64,000 bases of DNA from Pseudarthrobacter psychrotolerans (GCF_009911795.1 NZ_CP047898.1:1240001-1304000), one strand, 5' to 3'. Positions 1 through 9,198 are shown, counted from the stretch's first letter. The notes: a model not told the origin generated them from the letters alone. Translations and numbers: made by a program.

Positions 1-536
1 AGCAGGAACCGGCCCTTGACGTTGCGGGCCACGTATTCCAGCTGGTCCTCGATCCTGCTGGAGCCGGAGTCCAGCGAGGTGGCCGAGTCCACCTCGCGCA
101 GGAGCCTCTCCAGATGCGGCTCGCCCGCCTTGGCTGGGATGGAGCGCGTACCGTTGCCGTCTCCGCAAACCAGGCCCACCACGTCTCCGTGCCGGTGCGC
201 AAGGTAGCCCACCACGCCGAGTGCCATCACGGCGATGTCCTTTTTGATCTCGCCGTCGCGGGACTCGGCAGTCATGCCCCGGCCAGTATCGGCAATCAGC
301 AGGACCGTCTGTCGCCGCACGGCGACGTACCGTTTGATGAGCGGCGAGCCGAACCGGGCGGATGCCTTCCAGTCGATGTCGCGGACGTCGTCCCCGGGGA
401 TATAGGCGCGCAGGTCATCAAAGTCGAGGCTGCGGCCGCGGAAAACGGAACCGTATTCGCCGTCGAGCATGCCACGGGCTTTCCGGTGGGCGAAGACGGC
501 CATCTTCGACTTGACGCGTTGCAGGAGGCTGGTCAC
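1..536 (-). CDS. DUF58 domain-containing protein (3' part beyond window)
   Basis: Partial gene running off the left edge; about 178 codons are visible. The diagnostic DUF58 stretch PGDDVRDIDWKASAR lies at roughly residues 48-62, followed by a vWA-like start (LLIADTGRGM). I chose the GTG at 536 because it lies 7 bp after the moxR stop and gives MTSLLQRVKSK. Next to moxR this is the classic MoxR-DUF58 pair, usually thought to act in assembly or maturation of a membrane-associated complex; the actual client is unknown. Family assignment is firm, function is not. Confidence 0.85.
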   Translation of the reverse strand, partial: MTSLLQRVKSKMAVFAHRKARGMLDGEYGSVFRGRSLDFDDLRAYIPGDDVRDIDWKASARFGSPLIKRYVAVRRQTVLLIADTGRGMTAESRDGEIKKDIAVMALGVVGYLAHRHGDVVGLVCGDGNGTRSIPAKAGEPHLERLLREVDSATSLDSGSSRIEDQLEYVARNVKGRFL

Positions 537-543
537 CGCAGCC

Positions 544-1551
544 TCAGGGAGTCTGGACGGAGGCCACAACCGCGTCGATGATCGTCTCCACCGGCACCTG
601 CTCCGCAACGGCGTCGAACCCCAGGATGAGGCGGTGCCGCAGAACGCGGTGGGCGAGGGACTTCACGTCCTCCGGGATCACGTGGTCCCTGCCGTTGAGC
701 AGGGCCACTGCCCGGGCGGCCTGGCTGAAGGCAATGCTGGCGCGCGGGCTGGCACCGAATTCGATGAAGCCGGCGAGCCGCTGGTCGATGTACTGCCCGG
801 CGTTCCGGGTGACGAACACCAGGCCCACGATGTAGTTGATGATGGCCGGGTCGATGTAAATCCGCTTCACCAGATCCTGCACGCCGATGACGGCATCCAG
901 TGAAGCAGCGGCCGCCGGCTTCTGCTCCGCGCTGAAGACCCCGGCGTCGATCCGGCGGATGATTTCCGTTTCCTCGGCAGGCGTGGGGTAGTCCAGCACG
1001 TCCTTGAGCATAAAGCGGTCCATCTGCGCCTCCGGCAGCTGGTACGTGCCTTCCTGCTCGATCGGGTTCTGGGTGGCCAGCACCATAAACGGGGAGGGCA
1101 GCCGGTATTCCTCTCCCCCGATGGAGGTCTGCCGCTCCTGCATGGCCTCCAGCATGGCGCTCTGGGTCTTGGCGCTGGACCGGTTGATCTCATCGAGCAG
1201 GACGATGTTGGCGTGCACCGGCCCGAGCTGGGTGATGAAGGTGCCCTTGGCGGCGTCGTAGATCTGCGTGCCCACGATGTCGCTGGGGAGCAGGTCCGGC
1301 GTGCACTGGATCCGGCGGAACTCTGCGCTGACCGCCTCGGCCACGGTCTGGGCGGCGGTGGTCTTGGCCAGTCCCGGAACGCTTTCCAGCAGGATGTGCC
1401 CACCGGTCATCAGGCCCACCAGCAGGGATTCACGGAGCCGCGCCTGGCCCACCACCTTGGCATCGAAGCTGCGGGAAATGTTCGCCACCACTTGCTGTGC
1501 CCGGTCCAGTTCCGCCGGGTTGATTCGTGCGGACGCACTGGTCTGAAGCAA
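544..1551 (-). CDS. MoxR family AAA+ ATPase
   Basis: 335 aa AAA+ ATPase of the MoxR chaperone family. Visible motifs: Walker A around VPGLAKTTA (about residue 60), Walker B LLDEINRS (about 118), and a C-terminal lid domain. The first base of the consensus EGVPGLAKT is varied (ESVPGLAKT). The start is a TTG at 1551, preceded by AGGGGG with about 8 nt spacing. It is followed 7 bp later by the DUF58 gene, so the two are probably one transcript. MoxR proteins are thought to remodel or insert cofactors into partner complexes; the partner here cannot be named. Confidence 0.9.
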   Translation of the reverse strand: MLQTSASARINPAELDRAQQVVANISRSFDAKVVGQARLRESLLVGLMTGGHILLESVPGLAKTTAAQTVAEAVSAEFRRIQCTPDLLPSDIVGTQIYDAAKGTFITQLGPVHANIVLLDEINRSSAKTQSAMLEAMQERQTSIGGEEYRLPSPFMVLATQNPIEQEGTYQLPEAQMDRFMLKDVLDYPTPAEETEIIRRIDAGVFSAEQKPAAAASLDAVIGVQDLVKRIYIDPAIINYIVGLVFVTRNAGQYIDQRLAGFIEFGASPRASIAFSQAARAVALLNGRDHVIPEDVKSLAHRVLRHRLILGFDAVAEQVPVETIIDAVVASVQTP

Positions 1552-1705
1552 TGGATTTCCCCCTGAAGGCTGGTGGTTTGAGACTGGTAGGCCGTGGTGC
1601 CGCCGGGCGGCGGCGCTCCGCCCGCCATCCTATCCAAGCCACCTGCAGGTCAGGCCGCAATGGGGACCCCTCCCCATCGCGGCTCTGCAGGTCTATCCTT
1701 TTGGA

Positions 1706-1903
1706 ATGAGCCAGCTACCAGCCAGTTACCAGGAGTATCTCGCAGGAAAAAGCGAGAGTTTCATCAACACCGTGCGGCCCATCCTGATGCAGTCGGCGGC
1801 GGATAAGGCCCACGGTGTGCGGGTACTCAACCTGCCTCACGGCCACCAGGCACATCTGGACGATTCCATCCCGTTTGGGACTGTGATCGAGGACATCGAC
1901 TGA
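1706..1903 (+). CDS. small conserved hypothetical protein, 65 aa
   Basis: Short acidic protein beginning MSQLPASYQEYL, with no membrane segment and no motif I recognise. It is divergent from moxR and convergent with the ABC permease. There is no good Shine-Dalgarno sequence: the ATG is preceded by TATCCTTTTGGA, so a TATCCT -10 box would put the transcription start at or next to the ATG, hinting at a leaderless mRNA. Coding is supported by the clean frame and by its fit between neighbours; function is unknown. Confidence 0.6.
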   Translation: MSQLPASYQEYLAGKSESFINTVRPILMQSAADKAHGVRVLNLPHGHQAHLDDSIPFGTVIEDID

Positions 1904-1912
1904 CGCCGGACA

Positions 1913-2797
1913 TCAGCCCTTCACCGCACCCGAGAGGGCAAAGGAATTGCCCGCGCCCTTGGCCACGATCACGTACAGGGCCAGCACCGGGACTGAATAC
2001 AGGATGGAAAAGGCGGCCAGCTGGCCGTACGCCACTGCGCCGTGCTGCCCGAAGAAGCTGAAGATCGATACGGCTGCCGGCTGCCGGGCCTCGGACAGGA
2101 GCAGGACGAACGGGACGAAGAAGTTCCCCCAGGCCTGGATGAACACAAAGATGAACACCACGCCCAGCCCCTGCCGCATCAGCGGCAGGACGATGGTCCT
2201 CAGCGCCGTTAGTCCGGAGGCTCCGTCCACCCACGCTGCTTCCTCAAGCGACACCGGGACGGCGTCCATAAAGTTCTTGGTCATCCAGATGGCCATGGGC
2301 AACGTGGTGGTGGCCATAAAAAAGATCGTGGCCGGCATCGAATCCAGCAGGTGAAGCTGCACAAACAACCCATAGACCGGCACCATGATGGCCGTGATGG
2401 GAAGGCAGGTTCCAAACAGGATGGTGTACATGAACGGCCTGTTGAACCTGGACTGGTAGCGGGACAGCGGGTAGGCGGCAAGCACTGCTGCCACGAGGTT
2501 CACGGCGGCCGTGCCGGCGGACAGCACCATGCTGTTCCAAAGCGGCTGGAACAGCAGCCCCGGCGTCATGATGGCGGCAAAGTTGTCCAGGGAGACTTGA
2601 GCCGGGAGCCGCGTCTCATGCCCGGCGGAGGCATCAAGGGAAGCAAACACCAGCCACAGCAGCGGCAGGACAAAGCAGGCACCGATCAGGATCAGCGCCA
2701 CGTCCGCCGGCATCCGGGCACGCTGCTGGGCACGGGAAACTGCACCCGTCCCGGACCGCAGCTGCCCCCGGGCGGAGGTCCCCGCCGTCGTCGTCAT
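1913..2797 (-). CDS. carbohydrate ABC transporter permease (MalG type)
   Basis: 294 aa inner-membrane permease with about six hydrophobic segments. The EAA-loop signature for contact with the ATPase is seen at about residues 190-210 (EEAAWVDGASGLTALRTIVLP). It starts with ATG overlapping the stop of the upstream permease by 4 bp, so translation is probably coupled. It is the last gene of the sugar importer; no ATPase gene lies beside it, so a shared ATPase (MsiK-like) elsewhere is likely, as is common in actinobacteria. The substrate cannot be read from the sequence. Confidence 0.88.
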   Translation of the reverse strand: MTTTAGTSARGQLRSGTGAVSRAQQRARMPADVALILIGACFVLPLLWLVFASLDASAGHETRLPAQVSLDNFAAIMTPGLLFQPLWNSMVLSAGTAAVNLVAAVLAAYPLSRYQSRFNRPFMYTILFGTCLPITAIMVPVYGLFVQLHLLDSMPATIFFMATTTLPMAIWMTKNFMDAVPVSLEEAAWVDGASGLTALRTIVLPLMRQGLGVVFIFVFIQAWGNFFVPFVLLLSEARQPAAVSIFSFFGQHGAVAYGQLAAFSILYSVPVLALYVIVAKGAGNSFALSGAVKG

Positions 2798-3711
2798 GGT
2801 TTGCCCTCCCGCAGGAGCCGGACGTAGGCGGCACCGAACACCACGCCAATGAGGATCAGCACTGACGCCACCGCGGTGCCGTAGCCGATGTCGCCGAACT
2901 TGAAGGCCTCCAGGTACGCCATCACCGGAAGCGTGGTGCTGGCATTGGCGGGACCGCCCGCCGTCATGACCCAGATGAGGGTGAACACCGCCAGCGTCTG
3001 CAGGGTGATGAGCATGAGGTTGGTGGCGATACTGCCGCGGATCATGGGGATGGTGATGAAGGCCAGCCGCTGCCAGCCACCGGCACCGTCCATCAGCGCG
3101 GCCTCCGTGACCTCACCGGGGATGTCATTGAGCGCGGCGCGGTAGACCAGCATGGAGAACGCCGTGCCACGCCAGATGTTGGCAAGCAGGATGGCAACCA
3201 TCGGGAACGAATACAGCCAGTTGGTCTGTCCGAACCCCAGTCCGCCCAGCAGCTGGTTCAGGGTCCCGTCCCGGCTGAAATAGGCGTAGGCAGCGAAGGC
3301 GGCCACGATCTCGGGCAGCACCCACGCAGCCACCACCGCAGTACCGACGACGGCGGCCACCGGGCGGCGTGCCCGCCGCATCAGCACCGCGAGGGTGAGC
3401 CCCAGCAGGTTCTGGCCCAGAATGGCCGAGCCGCCCACGAAGAGGACCGTCAGGCCAAGCGAGAGAGGCAGCATCGGATCGGACAGGAGCCTGGCGTAAT
3501 TGTCGAACCCGATCCAGCCGGGATTGCGGGCGTTGCGGCCGGTCAGGGCAGCGTTGGTGAATGACGCGTGGAAGGCCCACAGGACGGGGCCGGCCAAAAA
3601 CACAAGCAGCAGAAGCACGGCCGGGAGAACCGGCAGCAGCCGCGCTTGGCGCCGGAACACGGAGCGACGCCGCCGGTTGCCCGGCTGGTCATGCGTTACA
3701 GAAACCGCCAC
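2794..3711 (-). CDS. carbohydrate ABC transporter permease (MalF type)
   Basis: 305 aa membrane permease; about six transmembrane segments beginning near residue 27, with an EAA loop around residue 200 (EVTEAALMDGAGGWQRLAF). It pairs with the following MalG-type permease to form the translocation pore of a CUT1-type sugar importer. It starts 3 bp after the stop of the binding-protein gene and overlaps the next gene by 4 bp, which fits a single operon. Confidence 0.88.
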   Translation of the reverse strand: MAVSVTHDQPGNRRRRSVFRRQARLLPVLPAVLLLLVFLAGPVLWAFHASFTNAALTGRNARNPGWIGFDNYARLLSDPMLPLSLGLTVLFVGGSAILGQNLLGLTLAVLMRRARRPVAAVVGTAVVAAWVLPEIVAAFAAYAYFSRDGTLNQLLGGLGFGQTNWLYSFPMVAILLANIWRGTAFSMLVYRAALNDIPGEVTEAALMDGAGGWQRLAFITIPMIRGSIATNLMLITLQTLAVFTLIWVMTAGGPANASTTLPVMAYLEAFKFGDIGYGTAVASVLILIGVVFGAAYVRLLREGKP

Positions 3712-3714
3712 AGA

Positions 3715-5064
3715 TTACTTGGCGACGGTCTTGGCTTCACCCACGATGCCCTTCACCGCCGTGTCATAGTCGGCGGCCGCCTGCTCCGGGGATTTCGACC
3801 CGGTGATCACAGCTTCCGTTGCTTCCTGGACGGCCGCCGAGATCCGGGGGTAATCGGCGGTGGCGGGACGGTAGTGCGTAACGGCCACAAGCTCGGACAC
3901 GTCCTTCACAAACGGGTTGGCCGCCTGGTAGCCGGCATCGGCGGCGACGTCTTTCCGTACGGCGATCTGGGAGGTGGCGATGTTGAAGGCCAGGGAGTTC
4001 TTCTGGTTCAGGGCCGTGGCGAGGAACTCAAACGCGAGGTCGGGGTTCTTGGTCTCGGCCCCCGCTGCCAGCGTCCAGCCGCCGGACATGCTGACACCGC
4101 CGGGTGCTTGGCCGTTCTGGGTGGGGAAGGCCGTCACGCCCATGTCCCGCCCATACTCGGCCCATTCGTAGCTGCCGCCCTTCTGCCAGAACGACGGCGT
4201 GTAGGAACCCTCCACGGTGGCGCCCATCTTGCCCTGCGGTAGCCATTCCCCGAAGACCTTCTTCCACACATTTGCGTCGAGGGCCTCCGCAGGTGAGACG
4301 GCCAGTTTTTCGTCGTAGAGGGTCTTGAGGAATGTCAACGAGTCGGTGAACCCCTTCGAACCGACCACCCACTTCTTGGCGTCGGGGTCGTAGAGTTCGG
4401 AGCCCGTTCCATAGAGCAGCTCATAGAAGCTTTGCATCACGGTGCCTTCACCAGTCGCCTTGCCGGCGTACATGTTGAACGGCACTACGGTGGCGTCGCT
4501 GGCCTTGATTTTCCGGGCGGTGTCCAGGATGTCCTGCCAGGTGCGGGGCTCCCACGGGACGCTGACGCCCGCGGCGGTGAGCACCTTTTTGTTGTACCAG
4601 ATACCGCGGGTGTCGGTGCCGAGCGGCACCGCGTACGTGCCGCCGTCGTCCCCCAGGCCGGCCGCCTTGGCGCCGTCATCGAAGGTATCCCAGTCCTTCC
4701 ACCCCTCAAGATGGCTGTCCAGCTTCAGGAGGTACCCGGCGTCGACGTCGGAACGCACCTTGAAGGTGTCCTCATAGAAGACGTCCGGGGCGGTGGAGGG
4801 CGACCGGAGAGCGAGTGCGAGCTTGGTGCCGTAGTCGTCGTCGTTCGCCTGGATGGGCTCCAGGGCAACCGTGACGCCCTGGTTGGCGGCCTCAAATTCC
4901 TGCTTGGCCGCCTGGAAAAGGGTGTCCAACGCGGTGAAGGAGTCGGTCTTTTGGTACACCACCTTCAGCGTTTTGGTCTCAGCTTCGGGGACGGCAGGGG
5001 AACACGCCGTCAGCACAAAGCCCGCTGCAGCGAAGAGTGACGTGATTTTGAGGGCCCGACGCAT
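3715..5064 (-). CDS. extracellular sugar-binding lipoprotein of ABC importer
   Basis: 449 aa family 1 solute-binding protein. The N-terminus MRRALKITSLFAAAGFVLTAC is a lipoprotein signal peptide with lipobox LTAC, so the mature protein is tethered outside the membrane. The start at 5064 was chosen over an in-frame upstream ATG (5160) because GGAG sits 4-8 nt before it and the signal peptide begins there. It captures sugar and hands it to the two permeases encoded immediately downstream. The ligand is unknown; the ROK regulator upstream suggests a carbohydrate. Confidence 0.9.
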   Translation of the reverse strand: MRRALKITSLFAAAGFVLTACSPAVPEAETKTLKVVYQKTDSFTALDTLFQAAKQEFEAANQGVTVALEPIQANDDDYGTKLALALRSPSTAPDVFYEDTFKVRSDVDAGYLLKLDSHLEGWKDWDTFDDGAKAAGLGDDGGTYAVPLGTDTRGIWYNKKVLTAAGVSVPWEPRTWQDILDTARKIKASDATVVPFNMYAGKATGEGTVMQSFYELLYGTGSELYDPDAKKWVVGSKGFTDSLTFLKTLYDEKLAVSPAEALDANVWKKVFGEWLPQGKMGATVEGSYTPSFWQKGGSYEWAEYGRDMGVTAFPTQNGQAPGGVSMSGGWTLAAGAETKNPDLAFEFLATALNQKNSLAFNIATSQIAVRKDVAADAGYQAANPFVKDVSELVAVTHYRPATADYPRISAAVQEATEAVITGSKSPEQAAADYDTAVKGIVGEAKTVAK

Positions 5065-5070
5065 GATGCT

Positions 5071-5085
5071 CCATTCAGTCAATGG
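5071..5085. promoter_or_regulatory. inverted repeat at the translation start of the binding-protein gene
   Basis: CCATT-CAGTC-AATGG, a perfect 5-bp inverted repeat just upstream of the start codon and overlapping its ribosome-binding region. It is a possible operator for the ROK regulator encoded upstream, but it is short and could be chance. Confidence 0.2.
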
Positions 5086-5140
5086 CTGCCGTCCCCTGTA
5101 CCTGCGGGCCCCCAGCCGCGGCGATATCCACATGCTAGAT

Positions 5141-5169
5141 GGGGCTCCTGCCACTGGCAAGGAGGCCCC
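5141..5169 (-). terminator. hairpin between ROK regulator and ABC operon
   Basis: A stem-loop on the minus strand beginning 16 nt after the ROK stop: GGGGC-CTCC-T-TGCC-AGT-GGCA-GGAG-CCCC, with two small bulges. No U-tract follows, so it is either a weak terminator or a structure that lowers read-through from the regulator into the importer genes. Confidence 0.35.
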
Positions 5170-5184
5170 GGTCAGACGTCCGGT

Positions 5185-6441
5185 TCAGACTTCCAGGAGA
5201 AGCCGCTGAGCCCGGGGCGCGAGTGTGTGCTCCAGGACCAGACAGGCAGCTCCAATGGCCCCGACGTCCTCACCGACTCCTGTGCCGACAACCTCGATGG
5301 TGTGGATCAGGCGCGCCGCGCTGTTGGCGTGCACCAGCGCCGGGATCTTCTCCAGGTAGCGGTCAGCGATCCGGCTCCAGAAGGGTCCGCCGAACACAAC
5401 GCGTTCCACATCCAGCGTGTTGGTGACCACGGAAACGGCCCGGGCCACCAGCACCGCCGACTTGTCGATGATCGCAAGGGCCTTGGCATCCCCGGCATCG
5501 GCGAGGTCGCACAGCTGCGCGAAACTCTGCTGCACTTCGGCTCCGCTGGTGTGCTTTCCGGAGCCGTTCAGCATGCCCGCGGCAACGGCCTCGGCAACGA
5601 GGACCTGGGGGATGGCCGAGGACTTCACGCAGCCGCGCAGTCCGCAGTCGCAGCCCGGCCCATCGGGATCCACCACAATGTGGCCGATCTCGCCGGCATT
5701 TCCTGATGTTCCGCGGACCACCTCATCGTTGAGGACGATGCCGCAGCCTATGCCGGTGCCCATGTACATAAAGATGAAACTGCCCGAGCCGCTGGGCCCG
5801 CCGGCCCACGTTTCGGCGACGGCGGCGCTGGTGACGTCCTTATCCACCAGGACGGAATAGCCTGTGGCTTTGGCCAGGGCGTCCCGGAGTTCCACGCGGT
5901 CCCAGCCCGGCAGCAGCGGCGGATCCACCACAGTGCCGTTGTCCAGGTCGATGGGTCCCGGAGCGGCCAGGCCCAGGCCGGCGATCCTGCTGGTGTCCAC
6001 ACCGGACTCAGCAACCAGCTGTTCAATCTCGGTGGCCATCGTGGACATCACCGCGGCAGGATCATTCCCGCCGGGCGTTTTGATCCGCGAATGCTGTACA
6101 ACGGCGCCTACCAGATCCAGGACCACGAACGTGGTGACGGCGGGGTCCAGGTGAACGCCGATGGCATACATGCCGCCGGGGTTGAGGCGAAGCATGGTGC
6201 GCGGTTTGCCGGGGCCGGTGCCTTCTTTGCCGGCTTCAACGATCAGGTGCTGGTCCAGCAGGCGGCGGGAGATATTGGAGATTGTCTGCGGCGAGAGGCC
6301 CACAATCTGGGCGAGCTCCACGCGGCTCAGCCCGCCGGATGACCTGCGGATGGCATCCAGGATGACCGTGAGGTTAAAGTCCCCCATGCGCGGAAGATTA
6401 GTCCCGCGCCGTGGCGCCGAGGACTGGCGGATTTCTGGCAC
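5185..6441 (-). CDS. ROK family transcriptional regulator
   Basis: 418 aa. The N-terminal winged helix-turn-helix (about residues 25-75, LSRVELAQIVGLSPQTISN) is followed by a ROK sugar-kinase-like fold, including the zinc motif CDCGLRGC near residue 265. The start is a GTG at 6441 with GGGGAG just upstream. It lies immediately upstream of, and in the same direction as, a sugar ABC importer, so it probably represses that operon until a sugar or sugar phosphate binds. The effector is not identifiable. Confidence 0.9.
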   Translation of the reverse strand: MPEIRQSSAPRRGTNLPRMGDFNLTVILDAIRRSSGGLSRVELAQIVGLSPQTISNISRRLLDQHLIVEAGKEGTGPGKPRTMLRLNPGGMYAIGVHLDPAVTTFVVLDLVGAVVQHSRIKTPGGNDPAAVMSTMATEIEQLVAESGVDTSRIAGLGLAAPGPIDLDNGTVVDPPLLPGWDRVELRDALAKATGYSVLVDKDVTSAAVAETWAGGPSGSGSFIFMYMGTGIGCGIVLNDEVVRGTSGNAGEIGHIVVDPDGPGCDCGLRGCVKSSAIPQVLVAEAVAAGMLNGSGKHTSGAEVQQSFAQLCDLADAGDAKALAIIDKSAVLVARAVSVVTNTLDVERVVFGGPFWSRIADRYLEKIPALVHANSAARLIHTIEVVGTGVGEDVGAIGAACLVLEHTLAPRAQRLLLEV

Positions 6442-6468
6442 GGTCTCCCCTAGGTTTTCGGCCGCGTA

Positions 6469-6485
6469 TTCATGATGTCTGAATC
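6469..6485. promoter_or_regulatory. inverted repeat upstream of the ROK gene
   Basis: ATTCA-N7-TGAAT lies 28 bp upstream of the GTG start. It may be an autoregulatory operator; its half-site does not exactly match the repeat near 5071, so this is tentative. Confidence 0.22.
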
Positions 6486-6567
6486 GTACGTTACCTCCTG
6501 ATCAACGCCCAGAGCCGGAGGTGGGGCCGCGCCGCGGCCGGGGCACCACCTGGCCGTGCAGGCGCGC

Positions 6568-7749
6568 CTACGGTCGTCTGGTACTGACCGCCACCGTGAA
6601 CTTTGGATTGCCGCCCTTCACGGTGGTGGGACCAACCAGCCGCTCCAGCGCCGGGAGGTACTGCAGGTGCCGGTTGAAGACCGTCCACAGCTCACCGCCC
6701 GGGGCCAGGACCCTGGCTGCCGCCTCGAACAGTTTGATGCCCGCGCCGGCATGCACGCTGGCGCCCAGGTGGAAGGGCGGATTCAACAGGACCAGCTCGG
6801 CGCTTCCGGCGGGCAGGGTGCTCATCGCGTCATCCTGGAGGGCCGTAATTCGCTCCGCGAGGCCGTTAGCCTGCGCCGTGGAACGGGCGGAGGCGACGGC
6901 GGCTGCGGACCGGTCCGTGGCCGTGACCCGTGATTCCGGGTTCTGGCGGGCGTACATAGCGGCGAGGATTCCGGTGCCGCAGCCCAGGTCGATGGCGTGC
7001 CCGGCCTGCGGCATCTCCGGCAGGAAGGTCAGTAGGAATCTGGTCCCGATGTCCAGTTTCGCTCCGGCAAAAACGGCACCGTGCGCAGCAACGTCAAGGT
7101 CCAGCTCGGCAAGGCGTTCGACGGCGGGACTCCACCCGTGCGTCTCAGTTTGCCGGGCGCCGCTTGCCAGGATGATCCGTGACTTCTGGCGCGCCAGCTG
7201 CGGCTGGACCGTCTCGAAGTGGCGTTCCAGGACCGCATTCATTCCCAGCGACATGTGTTTGATCCGCCCGCCGGCGAGCAGCACAACGCCAGGGGCGGCA
7301 TAACGCGCCACAGCGGCCGCGATTTCTTCAAGCTCCGCCAGCGTTCGCGGCAGTTGGAGCAGGACCAGCTCCGCGCCGGACAGCAGCTCCTCCCCCAGCG
7401 GCAATTGTTCGAATCCCGTGGCGTCAACGGCTCCGGGAGCGGCGGCTTCGAAGCCCAACGCCGCGGCGTTGTTGCTTAACGCGCGCTCCCCTGTGATGAG
7501 ATCCTCGTGCACGCGGACCCGCCGGACACCGAGAGTGCCCAGTGCACCGAGGGTGAGGGCGCCGTAGCGGTCGCCGATCACGGCGAGCCGCGTGTCAGGT
7601 CTCAGGTGCGCTACGGCGGTTTCGAGCAGCAGCCGGTCCGTGGCGTCCCAGGCCTGGAGATTCGGGGCTTCGACATCCGGGTGGCGGCGGAGCGTGCCGA
7701 AGATATCCTCAAGACTGTTCTGTGCCACTGGTTCCTGCCATCCGGTCAT
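6568..7749 (-). CDS. RlmG/RsmC-like class I methyltransferase
   Basis: 393 aa. The C-terminal half holds a SAM-binding motif (AIDLGCGTGILAA, about residue 252) and the N6/N2-amino methyltransferase motif LLNPPFH (about residue 325), typical of the small-domain rRNA guanine-N2 methyltransferases RlmG and RsmC. The N-terminal half is a degenerate methyltransferase-like domain, as in that family. The start at 7749 overlaps the stop of the upstream monooxygenase gene as ATGA; an upstream extension in frame would overlap that gene heavily and is unlikely. The target, 16S or 23S rRNA guanine, is inferred. Confidence 0.8.
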   Translation of the reverse strand: MTGWQEPVAQNSLEDIFGTLRRHPDVEAPNLQAWDATDRLLLETAVAHLRPDTRLAVIGDRYGALTLGALGTLGVRRVRVHEDLITGERALSNNAAALGFEAAAPGAVDATGFEQLPLGEELLSGAELVLLQLPRTLAELEEIAAAVARYAAPGVVLLAGGRIKHMSLGMNAVLERHFETVQPQLARQKSRIILASGARQTETHGWSPAVERLAELDLDVAAHGAVFAGAKLDIGTRFLLTFLPEMPQAGHAIDLGCGTGILAAMYARQNPESRVTATDRSAAAVASARSTAQANGLAERITALQDDAMSTLPAGSAELVLLNPPFHLGASVHAGAGIKLFEAAARVLAPGGELWTVFNRHLQYLPALERLVGPTTVKGGNPKFTVAVSTRRP

Positions 7750-8825
7750 GTGCTGGTTGTTGATGCGGTTGGTGCAAGCGCAGGCAGTTTGAGGATGGCC
7801 GCGACGGCCGCCCGGCCCGCCCTGTTTGCGCCGATGGTGGACGACGACGGCCCATAACCCACCAGATGGACCCGCGGCTCGATTGCCACCTGGGTCCCCT
7901 CCATGGCGATGCCGCCGCCGGGTCCCCTGAGGTGCAGCGGCGCCAGGTGCTCGAGCTCGGCACGGAATCCCGTAGCCCACAGGACGACGTCGGCCCGGAG
8001 CAGGCTCCCATCGGTGAGACGGACGCCGTCGGGCTCTATGGCGGTGAACATGGGGCGCCGGTCCAGCGCACCCCGTTGTGCTGCCGCCCTCAGGGCCGGC
8101 GTCCAGATGAGGCCGGTAACGGCCACCACGCTTTGCGGCGGCAGGCCCTGCCGCACGCGTTCCTCCACAAGGGCGACGGCGTTGTGGCCGGCCTGGGCAT
8201 CGAACGCGGCGTCGCGCCAGTCCGGTTCCCGCCGGGTGAACCAGCTGGTGCTGGTGACCTGCGAGACCTCATCCAGCAGCCCGACCGCGGAAATGCCGCC
8301 GCCCACTACGATGACGTGCAGGCCGCGGAACTCCTCGGCGGAGACGTAGTCGGCCACGTGCAGCTGGCGGCCCCTGAACGTGGCGCGGCCCGGGTAGATG
8401 GGCCAGAACGGCCGGGTCCACGTGCCGGTTGCGTTGATGAGAGCCTTCGCTGACCAGTGGCCGCTGTCGGTGCTGATCCGCAGGCGTCCTGCCGGGTCGG
8501 CGTCTTCCCTGGCGACGGAGGTGACCTTGACCGGGCGCACCACCTCAATCCCGAGGTCCCGCTCGTAGCCGGCGAAGTACCGGCTCAGGAACTCCGAGCT
8601 GGGTTCCGCGGGGTCCACGTCAGGCTTCGCGATGCCGGGAAGGTCACTGATGCCATTAACCGTGGCCATGACCAGGCTCTTCCAGCGGTGCCGCCAGGCG
8701 CCGCCCGGGCCTTCCTCGGCGTCGAGGACCTTGTAGTCAACCCCCCGGCGGTGCAAGTGGTAGGCGGCGGAGAGTCCCGCCTGGCCCGCGCCGATGACCA
8801 CAACGTCGGTGGTTCCATAGTCCAT
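7746..8825 (-). CDS. flavin-containing monooxygenase-like NAD(P)-binding oxidoreductase
   Basis: 359 aa. The N-terminal FAD-binding Rossmann motif is VVIGAGQAGLSAAYHLHRRG; a second dinucleotide motif VIVVGGGISAVG occurs near residue 172. ATGTWTRPFWP matches the linker motif of CzcO/FMO-type proteins. It probably oxidises a small organic substrate or acts as a quinone- or thiol-type reductase; the substrate is unknown. Translationally coupled to the downstream methyltransferase by a 4-bp overlap. Confidence 0.82.
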   Translation of the reverse strand: MDYGTTDVVVIGAGQAGLSAAYHLHRRGVDYKVLDAEEGPGGAWRHRWKSLVMATVNGISDLPGIAKPDVDPAEPSSEFLSRYFAGYERDLGIEVVRPVKVTSVAREDADPAGRLRISTDSGHWSAKALINATGTWTRPFWPIYPGRATFRGRQLHVADYVSAEEFRGLHVIVVGGGISAVGLLDEVSQVTSTSWFTRREPDWRDAAFDAQAGHNAVALVEERVRQGLPPQSVVAVTGLIWTPALRAAAQRGALDRRPMFTAIEPDGVRLTDGSLLRADVVLWATGFRAELEHLAPLHLRGPGGGIAMEGTQVAIEPRVHLVGYGPSSSTIGANRAGRAAVAAILKLPALAPTASTTST

Positions 8826-8844
8826 GCTCGTGGCCGGTTTTCCG

Positions 8845-9198
8845 CTAGACCTTCTTCACCACGGAGGATTTGAGCTGCATCGGTCCCACACCGTCCACTT
8901 TGCAGTCGATGTCGTGATCGCCCACACCGTCCATCAGCCGGATCCCGCGGACCTTGGTGCCAACCTTGATGACACCGGAGCTGCCCTTGATTTTCAGGTC
9001 CTTGATCACCGTAACCGTGTCGCCGTCGGCGAGGACATTGCCCACTGCGTCCTTGATGACCCGCGGCCCGGCCTCTGCCGTGGCCTCCGCTGCCTCGGCG
9101 GACCACTCGTGGCCGCATTCCGGGCAGACCAGGAGCGCACCCATCTCGTAGGTGTAGGCACTGGAACATTCGGGGCATGGTGGCAACGTCTCATTCAC
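8845..9198 (-). CDS. yjdM: zinc ribbon protein of the YjdM/PhnA family
   Basis: 117 aa. The N-terminal zinc ribbon is [13 protein letters not shown]...CPECGHEW (about residues 8-31), followed by the characteristic PhnA-like beta domain ([15 protein letters not shown]). In some bacteria the family is linked to phosphonate metabolism by name only; its biochemical function is unsettled. It lies 19 bp from the oxidoreductase start and may be cotranscribed with it. Confidence 0.88.
   Translation of the reverse strand: MNETLPPCPECSSAYTYEMGALLVCPECGHEWSAEAAEATAEAGPRVIKDAVGNVLADGDTVTVIKDLKIKGSSGVIKVGTKVRGIRLMDGVGDHDIDCKVDGVGPMQLKSSVVKKV

Noticed and set aside
7750..7980. N-terminal extension of the methyltransferase frame
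   Set aside because: The frame is open upstream but lies entirely inside the monooxygenase gene; the ATGA overlap at 7746-7749 gives the better start.
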